Shown here piece by piece: positions 53,845-62,389 of a stretch of 64,000 nt of DNA. The notes under the pieces were generated by a model. The model had not been told where the DNA came from. It was given only the letters and a program-made list of their open reading frames with translations, and did no database searches. Location of the stretch: the NCBI RefSeq assembly GCF_003129465.1, contig NZ_QFFF01000001.1, positions 2,403,501-2,467,500 of the forward strand, given 5' to 3'. The DNA comes from Sphingosinicella humi. Lineage in GTDB: Bacteria; Pseudomonadota; Alphaproteobacteria; Sphingomonadales; Sphingomonadaceae. A program made the translations under genes and the position numbers. Position 1 is the stretch's first letter; each line of letters starts with the position of its first letter.

Positions 53845-56800
53845 TTGAAGGAAGAGGAATTTCGCGCGTGGATGCAGGCGCAGGGACAGGCGCCGAATAC
53901 GGTGTCGACACGTATTGCCGACACTCGTCGCGTGGAGAGACACTATGGCGACGTCGATGCGGCCTTCGAAGCCGACGGCTTTGCGTCCATCCTGGCGGAC
54001 CTCGCCTATACCGCTGAGGATAACGCGGCGGGTAAGCCGAACACCTCCCGCATCGAAATAGACGGAGACCCGTACAAGAGCTTGGCCTCATATCGGTCAG
54101 CGCTTTCGATTTACCGCCAATTTCGCGAGAGCGAGGGAGCCCAGACGCAGGCAGATGAAATCCGCCAATTCGTGATGCGTGAGTATGCTGAGCTGGCTCG
54201 CAGGGCAGGGCAACCTCGTTTTTCGGTGAGGGCAGGAGACGTTCATGGCCAGATGGGCCTCTCGAACGCGATGCCAGCCGTGTGTAGCGCGATTGGAAGC
54301 GGTAAATTCCAAAACTTGGCTGGTGTTCGACAGGTCGGTCGTGAAGGGCCAGCGATTAGCTCCACGGTGACGTTCACCTTCGAATTCCAGTCACGCGGCG
54401 CCTTCGATGTGTCGGTGGCCGAAGCGGTCCTTCGCGGTCGCTATGGGGCGCCAGAAGTCGACAATCAGAAAATGATCTCGTTCATCTTGAGCGACAGCAG
54501 AGCTATCGCGCTGCAGCGCGATATTCAGCTGGTCCAGCTCTGGCTGGAGGACGACGGCAATGCCGCGCCTCCACCGGCTCAGCAGGTGCAGTCCTATGCG
54601 GCAGACCAGGGACGCCACTCAAACCTGCCAGGGCGCCTGAGCCATGACCCGCCAGCCGAGCTCAGGAGCCAAGGCTTTCCCAAGCCGGTCCTCAGCGTAA
54701 GAGCGGGCAGCGAACCCGAGTTGAACAACATACTTGATTGGTATGAGGCCGGTTCAGACGGGCTGAACCGAGCCGCTCTTGAGCGACTCAAGCAAAACTT
54801 CCTTGCCCAATATCCTGATTTCGAGCCGGAGGCGTTTAGAGCGACATCAGGCGGCTATTGGGACGAGGAACGTAGCTACAAAGAGGATCTCCTGGCGCGA
54901 GCTCGAGCGGCCCTGCAGGAAGATCCGCCACTCTCTGATGAGCAGTTGGGCGGTCGACTACTTGACGCTCTCACCGGTGACGGCAGCAAGCTCTGGGGCT
55001 GGCGCACGAACGCTCATTTTCAGAGTGTTAGGGAGCAGCACCCGGGAGCTTTGGAAGCTGCCGCCGGCCGGCTAGCCCGGAGCGAAGACGAGCTACCCGT
55101 CGCTATCTCTCGGTTCGTTGAAGAGATCTGGCCGATCATTTCCGACGAAACCAACCGCCCATACAGCGACAGTCGCTGCCTGCCGACGATGATTGCCGGC
55201 CTCGTCTGGCCCGACCGCGCCTATGGCATCAACACCAGTCCCGTGAACCGAACCGCTCAGTACCTGACCGGCGAGCGGATGTATGGCTACCAGCCGCTGT
55301 CAACAGAGGAATACCGTGCCACCTTGGAACTGATGACTGCCATCCGCAATGTGATGGACAAGGAATGGGGTTGGGCGCCGCGCGATTTCTGGGACGTGCA
55401 GGGCTTCGTCTGGGCGGTGAACCGCTCCGATATTGCTGGTCAGAGTGACAACGACGAACAAACTGGGGGAGCGCAGCCTGTGAGCAACGGCGCCACAAAT
55501 CTCATTCTCTATGGTCCACCCGGAACGGGGAAAACCTACAGAACAACGACCGAGGCGGTCCGTCTGTGCGACGGCTCTGCCCCGGGGAGCTGGGAAGAGG
55601 CTAAAGCTCGCTATGAAGAGCTCGTCGAGGCGGGACAAATCCGTTTCGTGACCTTTCACCAGTCGTACTCATATGAGGATTTCGTCGAGGGATTGCGCCC
55701 CGTAACAGGTGAGGGGGCTAGCGGCTCTGAGGCTGACACCCAGGGCGCGGGCACTGGTTTCCGGCTGGAGCCCAAAAGAGGCATTTTCCGCGAAATATCC
55801 GCCTTGGCCGAAGAGGCTCGTAAGAATGCGGGTCGCTCGGGAGGATTCGATCTAACGGGACGGCAGATCTTCAAAATGTCGCTCGGTCGGTCTGGGTCCG
55901 AGGATCACATCTTTGAGGCCGCCATCGAGGGCAATTACGTCGCCCTGGGATACGGCGGAGATGTCGATTGGTCCGACCCGCGCTACGACGATTACCAAGC
56001 AATCTTCGACAGGTGGAATGAGATTGAGCCTGGCACGCACGGCGGCAGCGGCAACATCTCACAGGTGTGGCGGTTCCGTTGTTCGATGTGCGAGGGCGAC
56101 ATCGTCGTAGTCTCAGAGGGGAACTCAAGATTCAGAGCCATTGGTGAGATCGTCGGCCCCTACCGCTTCGATGCTACCGGAGAGCGCGATTACAACCATT
56201 TGCGAGCTGTGCGCTGGCTGCTCGTTCCCGATGAGTCCCTCCCGGTGGAGACGATCTACAGCAAGAACTTCACTATGCAGTCCTGCTACCTGCTGAAGGA
56301 CAACCTGGTGAAGAAGGAGGCCCTCGCGCGGCTGCTGCCAGGCGGCGAGGACGTGCGTCCTGCTCGACCTGATCAGTTCGTGCTGATCATCGACGAGATC
56401 AACCGTGCGAACATTTCTAAGGTCTTCGGCGAGCTCATCACGCTGCTCGAGCCAGATAAACGGATCGGAGCTCGGAACCCGATCAGGCTGAAGCTGCCCT
56501 ATTCCGGGGATATGTTCGCCGTCCCCAATAATCTCCACATCATTGGCACGATGAACACGGCCGACCGCTCGATCGCGCTGCTCGACACCGCATTAAGGCG
56601 TCGGTTCTCATTCAAGGAGCTGATGCCCGACCCGGAAGTGCTGAAAGATGCCAGCGATGTGACCGGGATCGACCTCGTAGCGCTGCTGCGCACGCTCAAT
56701 CAGCGGATCGAGTTTCTATTCGATCGTGAGCATCAGATTGGCCACGCCTATTTCATGCATTGTCGCACTGCTGGAGACGTTGATGACGTCATGCGCGACA

Positions 56801-57009
56801 AGGTCATTCCGCTCCTTCAGGAGTATTTTTACGAGGATTGGAACAAGGTCGCCCTTGTCCTCGGCGATGCGGACGGATCGGAAAATTTCCTGAGGCGCGA
56901 CACGTTGAAATCTCCAAACGGGCTCACTGCCGATGCCTTCACGGAAGATTGGTATAGATGGTCTGTGAAGCATGAGTTCGGCCCGAGCGCCTATGCTCAG
57001 TTCGGATGA
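53845..57009 (+). CDS. mcrB: McrB-like AAA+ ATPase with an inserted EVE/PUA-like domain
   Basis: This 1054-residue protein probably starts at TTG 53845 behind AGGGGG. The N-terminal domain (1-95) has the RVERHYGDVDAAFEADG pattern; a second small module around MGLSNAMPAV lies near 135. Region 290-540 ends in RDFWDVQGFVWAV. The AAA+ module starts with Walker A GPPGTGKT at 557-564 and VTFHQSYSYEDFVEG. Normally Walker B follows soon after; here about 160 residues intervene (672-830) and include VWRFRCSMCEGDIVVVSEG and FRAIGEIVGPYRF, which resemble an EVE/PUA-type modified-base-binding fold. Walker B IIDEINRAN is at 848-856 and the sensor/Arg-finger part MNTADRSIALLDTALRRRF starts at 903. Overlaps mcrC (ATGA). 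Confidence 0.85.
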   Translation: MKEEEFRAWMQAQGQAPNTVSTRIADTRRVERHYGDVDAAFEADGFASILADLAYTAEDNAAGKPNTSRIEIDGDPYKSLASYRSALSIYRQFRESEGAQTQADEIRQFVMREYAELARRAGQPRFSVRAGDVHGQMGLSNAMPAVCSAIGSGKFQNLAGVRQVGREGPAISSTVTFTFEFQSRGAFDVSVAEAVLRGRYGAPEVDNQKMISFILSDSRAIALQRDIQLVQLWLEDDGNAAPPPAQQVQSYAADQGRHSNLPGRLSHDPPAELRSQGFPKPVLSVRAGSEPELNNILDWYEAGSDGLNRAALERLKQNFLAQYPDFEPEAFRATSGGYWDEERSYKEDLLARARAALQEDPPLSDEQLGGRLLDALTGDGSKLWGWRTNAHFQSVREQHPGALEAAAGRLARSEDELPVAISRFVEEIWPIISDETNRPYSDSRCLPTMIAGLVWPDRAYGINTSPVNRTAQYLTGERMYGYQPLSTEEYRATLELMTAIRNVMDKEWGWAPRDFWDVQGFVWAVNRSDIAGQSDNDEQTGGAQPVSNGATNLILYGPPGTGKTYRTTTEAVRLCDGSAPGSWEEAKARYEELVEAGQIRFVTFHQSYSYEDFVEGLRPVTGEGASGSEADTQGAGTGFRLEPKRGIFREISALAEEARKNAGRSGGFDLTGRQIFKMSLGRSGSEDHIFEAAIEGNYVALGYGGDVDWSDPRYDDYQAIFDRWNEIEPGTHGGSGNISQVWRFRCSMCEGDIVVVSEGNSRFRAIGEIVGPYRFDATGERDYNHLRAVRWLLVPDESLPVETIYSKNFTMQSCYLLKDNLVKKEALARLLPGGEDVRPARPDQFVLIIDEINRANISKVFGELITLLEPDKRIGARNPIRLKLPYSGDMFAVPNNLHIIGTMNTADRSIALLDTALRRRFSFKELMPDPEVLKDASDVTGIDLVALLRTLNQRIEFLFDREHQIGHAYFMHCRTAGDVDDVMRDKVIPLLQEYFYEDWNKVALVLGDADGSENFLRRDTLKSPNGLTADAFTEDWYRWSVKHEFGPSAYAQFG

Positions 57010-58343
57010 TCCAGCGCACCATTCTTGAGTGGCAAACCCTACAATATTCCGACGATCTACAAGATCAGCGGACCATTCCTGCATGGGCTGCAGACAGGCT
57101 GGCCGCCGTCGCGAAATCCTCTTCGCTTGGCGGCGAGGGCGGCGCCCGCATTCTCCAGCATGGGCGCCATTCTCTCAGGGCCGCTCAGGTCGTCGGCGTT
57201 ATCGCCGCTCAAGATTGCGCGCTCGAGATCCTGCCGAAAATCGATGGACTCGAGGAGGACGCGTCCAGAGTTCGTAAGAACCTTGTCCACATGCTTGCGG
57301 TCGCGTTGGACCTCGAGATTGCTACCGGGCGGGTGACGGAACTTGGCTGGCAGAAGGACAATCTGCTCGAGATCCTGATCCGCCTGTTCTCCGAGAAGCT
57401 GTTCGCACAAGTGCACCGAGGGCTCCCTAGGCGGTATATTCCGCTTGAGGACGATCTTCCGGCGCTTCGAGGAAGACTGGACGCCATTCGACAGTTCACG
57501 ACACTAGCGGCCACGCCTCAACGGCTCGCCTGTCGTTATGATGATCTGTCGCCGGACGTTCCGCTCAACCAGATCATGAAAGCCGCTGTGAGGCGGCTGT
57601 TGCAGCTTTCCCAAGCTCCTGAAAATCAGCGGCGTCTCCGCGAGCTAAGTTTTGCTTTTGCGGACGTGGCGAGCGTCCCTGTGCCCTCTCTCAGGTGGGA
57701 CAAGGTCGTCCTTGACCGAACCAACGCGCGTTGGCGGGAGCTGCTAAACCTCGCCAAGCTGCTGCTAGGCGATCGATTTCAAACGACGACGACCGGCGGC
57801 GGGAGGGGCTTCTCGCTCCTCTTCGAGATGAATACGCTTTTTGAGGAGTATGTCGGCCGACTGCTACGCCGCGCCTTGGCCTCAAGCGGATACAGCGTGC
57901 ATCTTCAGGGCGGCCGTCTGCATTGTCTAACTGAGCTTGATCTCGATACCCTTCAGCCCGGCGCGAACCGCTTCATGACGAAGCCCGACATCATCATAAA
58001 ACGCGGTTCTTCCCCGGTGATGATCATCGACACGAAGTGGAAGAGATTGGCGCCGCGCATTGATGATCCAAAGCAAGGCGTCTCGCAGGCAGACGTCTAC
58101 CAGATGATGGCCTACGGTCGGCTCTACCAATGTCCATCACTGATGCTGCTCTATCCTCACCATCGCGGCCTGGGCGACCATGAGGGGCTGATCAGCAGGC
58201 ATCGCGTTACCGCTTGTGATGACGTGCTGCTTTCCGCCAGCATTGGGCTGGAGGACCTGTCGTGCGTGCCCAGGTCATTATCGCACCTTGTGCTGCATGA
58301 GATCGAGGCTCGCGCGAGCATCCAGGACGATGTCCTATGCTGA
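57006..58343 (+). CDS. mcrC: McrC-like nuclease subunit of McrBC
   Basis: The 445-residue protein starts with the McrC N-terminal region: VVGVIAAQDCALEILPKIDG, then LVHMLAVALDLEI. A central helical part is followed by a PD-(D/E)xK nuclease at the C-terminus, TKPDIIIKRGSSPVMIIDTKWKRL, with the Asp and Asp-x-Lys residues, and QADVYQMMAYGRLY. It binds the McrB ring and cuts DNA carrying modified bases. The ATG overlaps the mcrB stop. Complete. Confidence 0.9.
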   Translation: MIQRTILEWQTLQYSDDLQDQRTIPAWAADRLAAVAKSSSLGGEGGARILQHGRHSLRAAQVVGVIAAQDCALEILPKIDGLEEDASRVRKNLVHMLAVALDLEIATGRVTELGWQKDNLLEILIRLFSEKLFAQVHRGLPRRYIPLEDDLPALRGRLDAIRQFTTLAATPQRLACRYDDLSPDVPLNQIMKAAVRRLLQLSQAPENQRRLRELSFAFADVASVPVPSLRWDKVVLDRTNARWRELLNLAKLLLGDRFQTTTTGGGRGFSLLFEMNTLFEEYVGRLLRRALASSGYSVHLQGGRLHCLTELDLDTLQPGANRFMTKPDIIIKRGSSPVMIIDTKWKRLAPRIDDPKQGVSQADVYQMMAYGRLYQCPSLMLLYPHHRGLGDHEGLISRHRVTACDDVLLSASIGLEDLSCVPRSLSHLVLHEIEARASIQDDVLC

Positions 58344-58356
58344 AGGAAGGTTTAGA

Positions 58357-58665
58357 ATGAGCGACTTTGATAAGAGGTTTTATCTGGTGACGAAGGACGG
58401 ATCCAAGCGCTTCGCTGCGCGGATCGATGGTCAATTTCAAATTGGCAAGTATCGAGAGGAGACCTTCGCCAACCTTGCGGATTTCGCGCGCGCCGTGATC
58501 ATTAATGGCAAGGGCGGACGTTTCAGTTCCGCGAACGGCGTGAGTAAGAGCATTCTCGTGTATGGCGCTCGGACACGCTCCGTGGCGGCTTATTGGCTCG
58601 ATCCCTCCGTGGCGGCTGAAGCCGGTCTAGCATCCGAAGGCACTCTGGCGACATCAGGTCAGTAG
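58357..58665 (+). CDS. small hypothetical protein in the McrBC operon
   Basis: The 102-residue protein starts 13 bases after mcrC behind GAAGGAAGG, so it is very probably translated from the same transcript. It reads as a compact alpha/beta protein (KRFYLVTKDGSKRFAARIDG, TFANLADFARAVI, SKSILVYGARTRSVAAYWLD). I recognise no family. Being conserved as the fifth gene of this operon elsewhere would make it a component of the system; that I cannot check here. Confidence 0.6.
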   Translation: MSDFDKRFYLVTKDGSKRFAARIDGQFQIGKYREETFANLADFARAVIINGKGGRFSSANGVSKSILVYGARTRSVAAYWLDPSVAAEAGLASEGTLATSGQ

Positions 58666-58763
58666 CCTCCACGTGGCTTGACCTTCATGCGACCATTCCT
58701 GTCGCATCCCTGACGATATTGCCCTCATCGCACGGTCCTCACCAGGGCCGGGGAAAGAGGGGA

Positions 58764-59507
58764 ATGATGAAAAACCAAATAGCACTTCTTGCCGCCGCGA
58801 GCGTGGTCCTCTCGGGCTGCGCCACAACCTATTCCATGACGCCGATCACGAGTGCATCGCAGACGGTGCGTTACGATCGCGGCAGTCCGACCACGGACTT
58901 CGAGAAGGAGTTCGGCGCTATCCAGGTGACACCAGTCCAGGTCGCTGACGATGGCAAGCTCGTGTTCGCCGTGGCAGCATTCAACAAGGCTGAAACGCCT
59001 TCAAACTTCGGCGTGGAGAATATCTCTCTGGAGACTGCCGAAGGCGAGGCGATCCGCGTCTTCACGCACGATGAGCTCGTTCGTCAGGCCAAGAATAAGG
59101 CAATGTGGGCATCGATCGCGACTGCCATGGCCGGCGGGTTAGCGGCCTATGCTGCTAACCAGAATGCCTACCGGACGACCAACGCGAATTTATACACCCC
59201 CAGCGGCGGGGTGTATCACTACACGGCCCGAACCTATGATCCGGCTGCGGCAGTCGTCGGGACAGCTGCCGCGACAGCCGCTGCCGGAGCTGGGATTTAC
59301 GCGATCCAACGCACCTTGGATAACACTATCGCCAACCTTGGCGATCGGGTCCTGCAAACCACGACTATCGACCCTGGTGAGGCATTCGGTGGCCAGGTTG
59401 TGGCCAATGAGCTGGAGGGAGCAAACTATCCTAGGGACGTCATCCTGACGATCACATGGAATGGCGAAGAGTTCCCGTTCCGGTTCAGGATCGACAAGGT
59501 CAAATAA
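58764..59507 (+). CDS. lipoprotein of unknown function
   Basis: The 247-residue protein has a signal peptide ending in the lipobox LSGC, with Cys19 as the lipidated residue. The mature part has a beta-rich segment (LVFAVAAFNKAETPSNFGVENISLE), an Ala/Gly-rich hydrophobic stretch with glycine-zipper look (IATAMAGGLAAYAAN, AAVVGTAAATAAAGAGIYAI), and a final beta segment (VILTITWNGEEFPFRF). Start ATG 58764 follows GAGGGGA; the upstream open part is discounted. Probably anchored in the outer membrane, facing the periplasm. Confidence 0.75.
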   Translation: MMKNQIALLAAASVVLSGCATTYSMTPITSASQTVRYDRGSPTTDFEKEFGAIQVTPVQVADDGKLVFAVAAFNKAETPSNFGVENISLETAEGEAIRVFTHDELVRQAKNKAMWASIATAMAGGLAAYAANQNAYRTTNANLYTPSGGVYHYTARTYDPAAAVVGTAAATAAAGAGIYAIQRTLDNTIANLGDRVLQTTTIDPGEAFGGQVVANELEGANYPRDVILTITWNGEEFPFRFRIDKVK

Positions 59508-59592
59508 TCGCGAGATTTGCCGTTGGCTTGGGTTGATGAGCATCGATCCTCGCCGACGGTCGAATTTTTTGCTAGTCGCTGAGCCGGTCATC

Positions 59593-59706
59593 ATGATTAT
59601 GGTCATCAGCAATCACTGCGACCAAGGGGGGGAAATGCCGGCCATCGCTAAAATGGAGCTGATGAATCGCGCCGACCATAATGGAACGTCGGAGGCGATC
59701 GCATGA
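59593..59706 (+). CDS. short coupled ORF ahead of the membrane protein gene
   Basis: A short frame ends in an ATGA overlap with the next gene. The best ribosome site, AAGGGGGGG, precedes the ATG at 59635 and would give a 23-residue peptide; the frame is open back to ATG 59593 (37 residues). The peptide may be a leader whose translation drives the membrane-protein gene rather than a functional product. Confidence 0.4.
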   Translation: MIMVISNHCDQGGEMPAIAKMELMNRADHNGTSEAIA

Positions 59707-60221
59707 GTGTCGCCGGCGCCCGGGACGCTGGCGTGAACGCGCTGGCAATGCCTCCAGAGCAGGCCCTGCTCGAACTCACAATTCTCAATGCCGAGGCCCA
59801 TGATCATCGCTTTGAAGAGATCATGATCCCGCTTCTCGATCGTGGTGTCCCACCGGAGGTGCTAACCAGGCTCTCAGAGCTCTGGGAGCATACCAAAGCG
59901 GTAGCGGGCGAGATCGTAGCCGTCGGAAAGATCATCGTTCGGGCTGTTGTTGATTTCTTGATAGCCAACCCGAAGCTCACAATCGGTCTGGCGTTAGGAG
60001 CCGCTCTAGCTTCGTTGATCGCATCCATACCTTTTCTCGGTCCCATTCTAGCTCCCCTCTCGACGTGGATGTCTGTTGCCTACGGTGGAGCGGTGGGCGC
60101 CTTGATGGACGCTGGGGATTATTCGGGTGCGATCTATCCAGCCGCGATCACACTCGCGTCCAAGTTCTTCGAACTGCTGGCGGCCATCTTTAATGGCGTT
60201 CAGGCTTATTGGATGGCGTAA
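59703..60221 (+). CDS. membrane protein, unknown
   Basis: The 172-residue protein has an amphipathic first half (EQALLELTILNAEAHDHRFEEIM, LTRLSELWEHTKAVAGEIVAVGKIIVRAVVDFL). It then has one or two hydrophobic segments (LTIGLALGAALASLIASIPFLGPILAPL and YSGAIYPAAITLASKFFELLAAIF). There is no signal peptide. The look is that of a helical membrane-inserting protein. Transcribed with its two neighbours; family unknown. Confidence 0.6.
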   Translation: MSVAGARDAGVNALAMPPEQALLELTILNAEAHDHRFEEIMIPLLDRGVPPEVLTRLSELWEHTKAVAGEIVAVGKIIVRAVVDFLIANPKLTIGLALGAALASLIASIPFLGPILAPLSTWMSVAYGGAVGALMDAGDYSGAIYPAAITLASKFFELLAAIFNGVQAYWMA

Positions 60222-60230
60222 GGCGAAGCT

Positions 60231-60785
60231 GTGGCTCGAAAGACGAAGATTGGTCGCGGCGGAGAAGCCGCGAAACAAGCTATCAACAAACTGAAGGGCG
60301 GCGATCGCATAGGACATGTTGGTCAAGTGCTCGCCACCACCGCTGGGGCCGCCGCTGGCGCCTCAGCGGCTGGCAGTGTTGCGGCGGCAGCGGGCGCTAC
60401 AACCCTTTTGGGGTCGACAACACTCGCAAGCGCCCTCGGTGGAATATTTGTAGTCTCCACGCCAGTGGGGTGGGTAGCGGGATGCGCCATTGCAGGCGCG
60501 GGGGCGGCTTATGGCATGACCAGGTTGGTAAGATCGGGTGGCCGCCAAGATCGCATCCGCGAAGAGCTCAGGAAAAGATTACAGCGGAAGGTCGATCGCG
60601 AGCCGTCAAAGAGCGGCGATACAGAGGCTGACTTGGAGCAGCTCATCAACGATGCAATCCGAAGTGACAGGATCACAGCCGCCCAGGCAGATCGCATGCG
60701 GGCGCTTGTCGCCAGCGGCAAGTTGGACCCTGAGCTCCTCCATTCGCGCCTTGCAGCTCTGGGCACGGGTTTAGCCGAGGCTTAG
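60231..60785 (+). CDS. Gly/Ala-rich membrane-associated protein, unknown
   Basis: This 184-residue protein starts at GTG, 9 bases after the previous stop. A basic N-terminus is followed by a long Gly/Ala-rich hydrophobic region (ATTAGAAAGASAAGSVAAAAG, GGIFVVSTPVGWVAGCAIAG) reminiscent of glycine-zipper or pore-forming proteins, and then a charged helical C-terminus (RIREELRKRLQRKVDREP, DLEQLINDAIRSDRIT). With the preceding membrane protein it could form a complex. Its stop overlaps that of the small gene on the other strand. Confidence 0.55.
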   Translation: MARKTKIGRGGEAAKQAINKLKGGDRIGHVGQVLATTAGAAAGASAAGSVAAAAGATTLLGSTTLASALGGIFVVSTPVGWVAGCAIAGAGAAYGMTRLVRSGGRQDRIREELRKRLQRKVDREPSKSGDTEADLEQLINDAIRSDRITAAQADRMRALVASGKLDPELLHSRLAALGTGLAEA

Positions 60786-60886
60786 CTCGCCAGCGCTTGG
60801 GCGATAAGAATGATGAGCGTCCAGAAGGCCGCTACCACTGCTACAAAGCCGACCAAGAAGCCCGCAGTCAGCTTGAGGCACCCCAT
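60782..60886 (-). CDS. 34-residue single-helix membrane protein
   Basis: The minus-strand frame encodes a short basic start (MGCLKL) and one long hydrophobic helix of about 25 residues ending in ALAS. GAGGAG lies 9 bases before the ATG, a clear ribosome site, which makes a real small protein likely. Convergent with the gene ending at 60785 (stops overlap by 4 bases). Unknown function. Confidence 0.5.
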   Translation of the reverse strand: MGCLKLTAGFLVGFVAVVAAFWTLIILIAQALAS

Positions 60887-60959
60887 CACGCCAATCTCCT
60901 CTCGACGCGGTAGCATTTACCGCTAGCATGACAGAAATGGTCGTAGCGGGGGGAACGCG

Positions 60960-61946
60960 ATGACGGGTAGAATGAGCAAGCTGGACAGGCTGCTGAAGCT
61001 TGTCCACGCATTAGCTGAGGATGCCGAGGGTCTCACCCTCGATCAGATGGCAGATCGGCTTGAGGTCAATCGGCGAACCGCCGAGCGAATGCGAAATGTC
61101 ATCATGATGCATTTCGACCTTGAGCCAATCGTCGATGGGCGGATCAAACGCTGGAGGATCGTCGGCCGGTTGGGTCGGATGTTTACACAACCGACGGCGC
61201 AGGAGCTGGCGGCGGTCCAGACGGAGATCGATGCCCAGCGAAAGCTGGGGCAACATGCCCGCGCGGATTTACTGGCCGGCTTACTGGCAAAGGTCCGCAG
61301 CGCTCAGGACATGCAGGCTCGAACGCGGATCGGTCCAGATCTTGAGGCGCTTTCCAGGGCTCAACGGACGCTGATTTCAGCGGGGCCGGGGGCTCCCGTG
61401 CCACCAGAAACACTGGAAGCCGTGCACACAGCGATATCGGCGGGGTCCACGTTGGAATTTGATTATCGGGCTGACGGGAGCAAGACCGCTGCCTGGCGAA
61501 GGGTTATCCCCTACGGCGTTGTTCACGGGCCGGTGAGCTATCTGATCGGGAAGATTCCGAGAGGCTCCAAGCCTCCTGTCTATTACCGCCTCGACCGAAT
61601 GGAGAATGCGAGGCCGGGGAATGAACCGGGCGTCGTGCCTGATGACTTCGATGTCGACGAATTCGTTCACCGTAGTTTCGGCATCTACCACGACGCTGAG
61701 CACGACATTGTCCTGCGGATAAAGCCCGCTGCTGCCGAGCGGGCCCGAGGCTGGCGCTTTCACCCGGGTCAAGTCCGTCGCGAGGACAAGGATGGTAGCG
61801 TCGTGATCGAGTTTCGGGCAGGCGGCCTCCGGGAGTTATGCGACCACCTTTTCTGCTGGGGTGAGCACGTTGAGATCATCGCCCCCGACGTCCTGCGGGA
61901 GCAAATGGTGGAGTCACTAACTAAAGCGCTCGCTGCGCATCAATGA
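60960..61946 (+). CDS. WYL-domain transcriptional regulator
   Basis: The 328-residue protein has an N-terminal winged helix (KLDRLLKLVHALAEDAEGLTL, then MADRLEVNRRTAERMR) followed by a WYL domain with STLEFDYRADGSKTAAWRRVIPYGVVHG and VYYRLDRMENA, and a C-terminal WCX-type extension ending LFCWGEHVEIIAPDVL. WYL proteins respond to nucleic-acid or nucleotide ligands and commonly repress phage-defence operons. The ATG follows GGGGGGAACGC; a second ATG four codons on is possible. It stands upstream of the DUF4258- and DUF2779-type genes, which it may regulate. Confidence 0.88.
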   Translation: MTGRMSKLDRLLKLVHALAEDAEGLTLDQMADRLEVNRRTAERMRNVIMMHFDLEPIVDGRIKRWRIVGRLGRMFTQPTAQELAAVQTEIDAQRKLGQHARADLLAGLLAKVRSAQDMQARTRIGPDLEALSRAQRTLISAGPGAPVPPETLEAVHTAISAGSTLEFDYRADGSKTAAWRRVIPYGVVHGPVSYLIGKIPRGSKPPVYYRLDRMENARPGNEPGVVPDDFDVDEFVHRSFGIYHDAEHDIVLRIKPAAAERARGWRFHPGQVRREDKDGSVVIEFRAGGLRELCDHLFCWGEHVEIIAPDVLREQMVESLTKALAAHQ

Positions 61947-62006
61947 CCGTTTTTGACGCATGGATGCGGCAAGGTTTCCCTCTCATCAGGAGGACAGGAG
62001 GAACCG

Positions 62007-62273
62007 ATGTATACCGCGCATGCCCGCGTTCGCTGCCAACAAAGGTCGATCAAGAGTGAGGCCGTCGACGCCCTGCTCGCATATGGCGATCGCAAACGGC
62101 ACCATGGCGCCGACATCTACTATTTGACGCGTCGCTCACGAGCACGGGCGGCGACGGCACTTGGCCCGGAGCGGTATCGTCGTCTTGAGCGGTGCCTAAA
62201 TGCTTATCTCGTGGTCTCTGATGACGGGGCTCTTGTGACTGCCGCTCGCCGGCGCACGCGGCTCAAATTCTAG
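62007..62273 (+). CDS. DUF4258-like small protein
   Basis: The 88-residue protein has YTAHARVRCQQRSIKSEAVDALLAYG near the start, matching the HAxxRxxxRxI pattern of DUF4258/RelE-like small proteins, then YYLTRRSRARA and LNAYLVVSDDGALVTAARR. The ATG at 62007 has AGGAGGACAGGAGG upstream; the longer frame is discounted. DUF4258 proteins are often toxin-like but functions vary. Located between the WYL regulator and the DUF2779 gene. Confidence 0.55.
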   Translation: MYTAHARVRCQQRSIKSEAVDALLAYGDRKRHHGADIYYLTRRSRARAATALGPERYRRLERCLNAYLVVSDDGALVTAARRRTRLKF

Positions 62274-62389
62274 TTCAATGCGGGCATCCCAAAGCGCCCA
62301 ATCTGAACCTGCGACACTTCCGGTCGTGCTTAGGTTTTGCGAGTCTAAATCCAGTTGACCCAAACTAATTACGCCTCAGGATCAACGTC

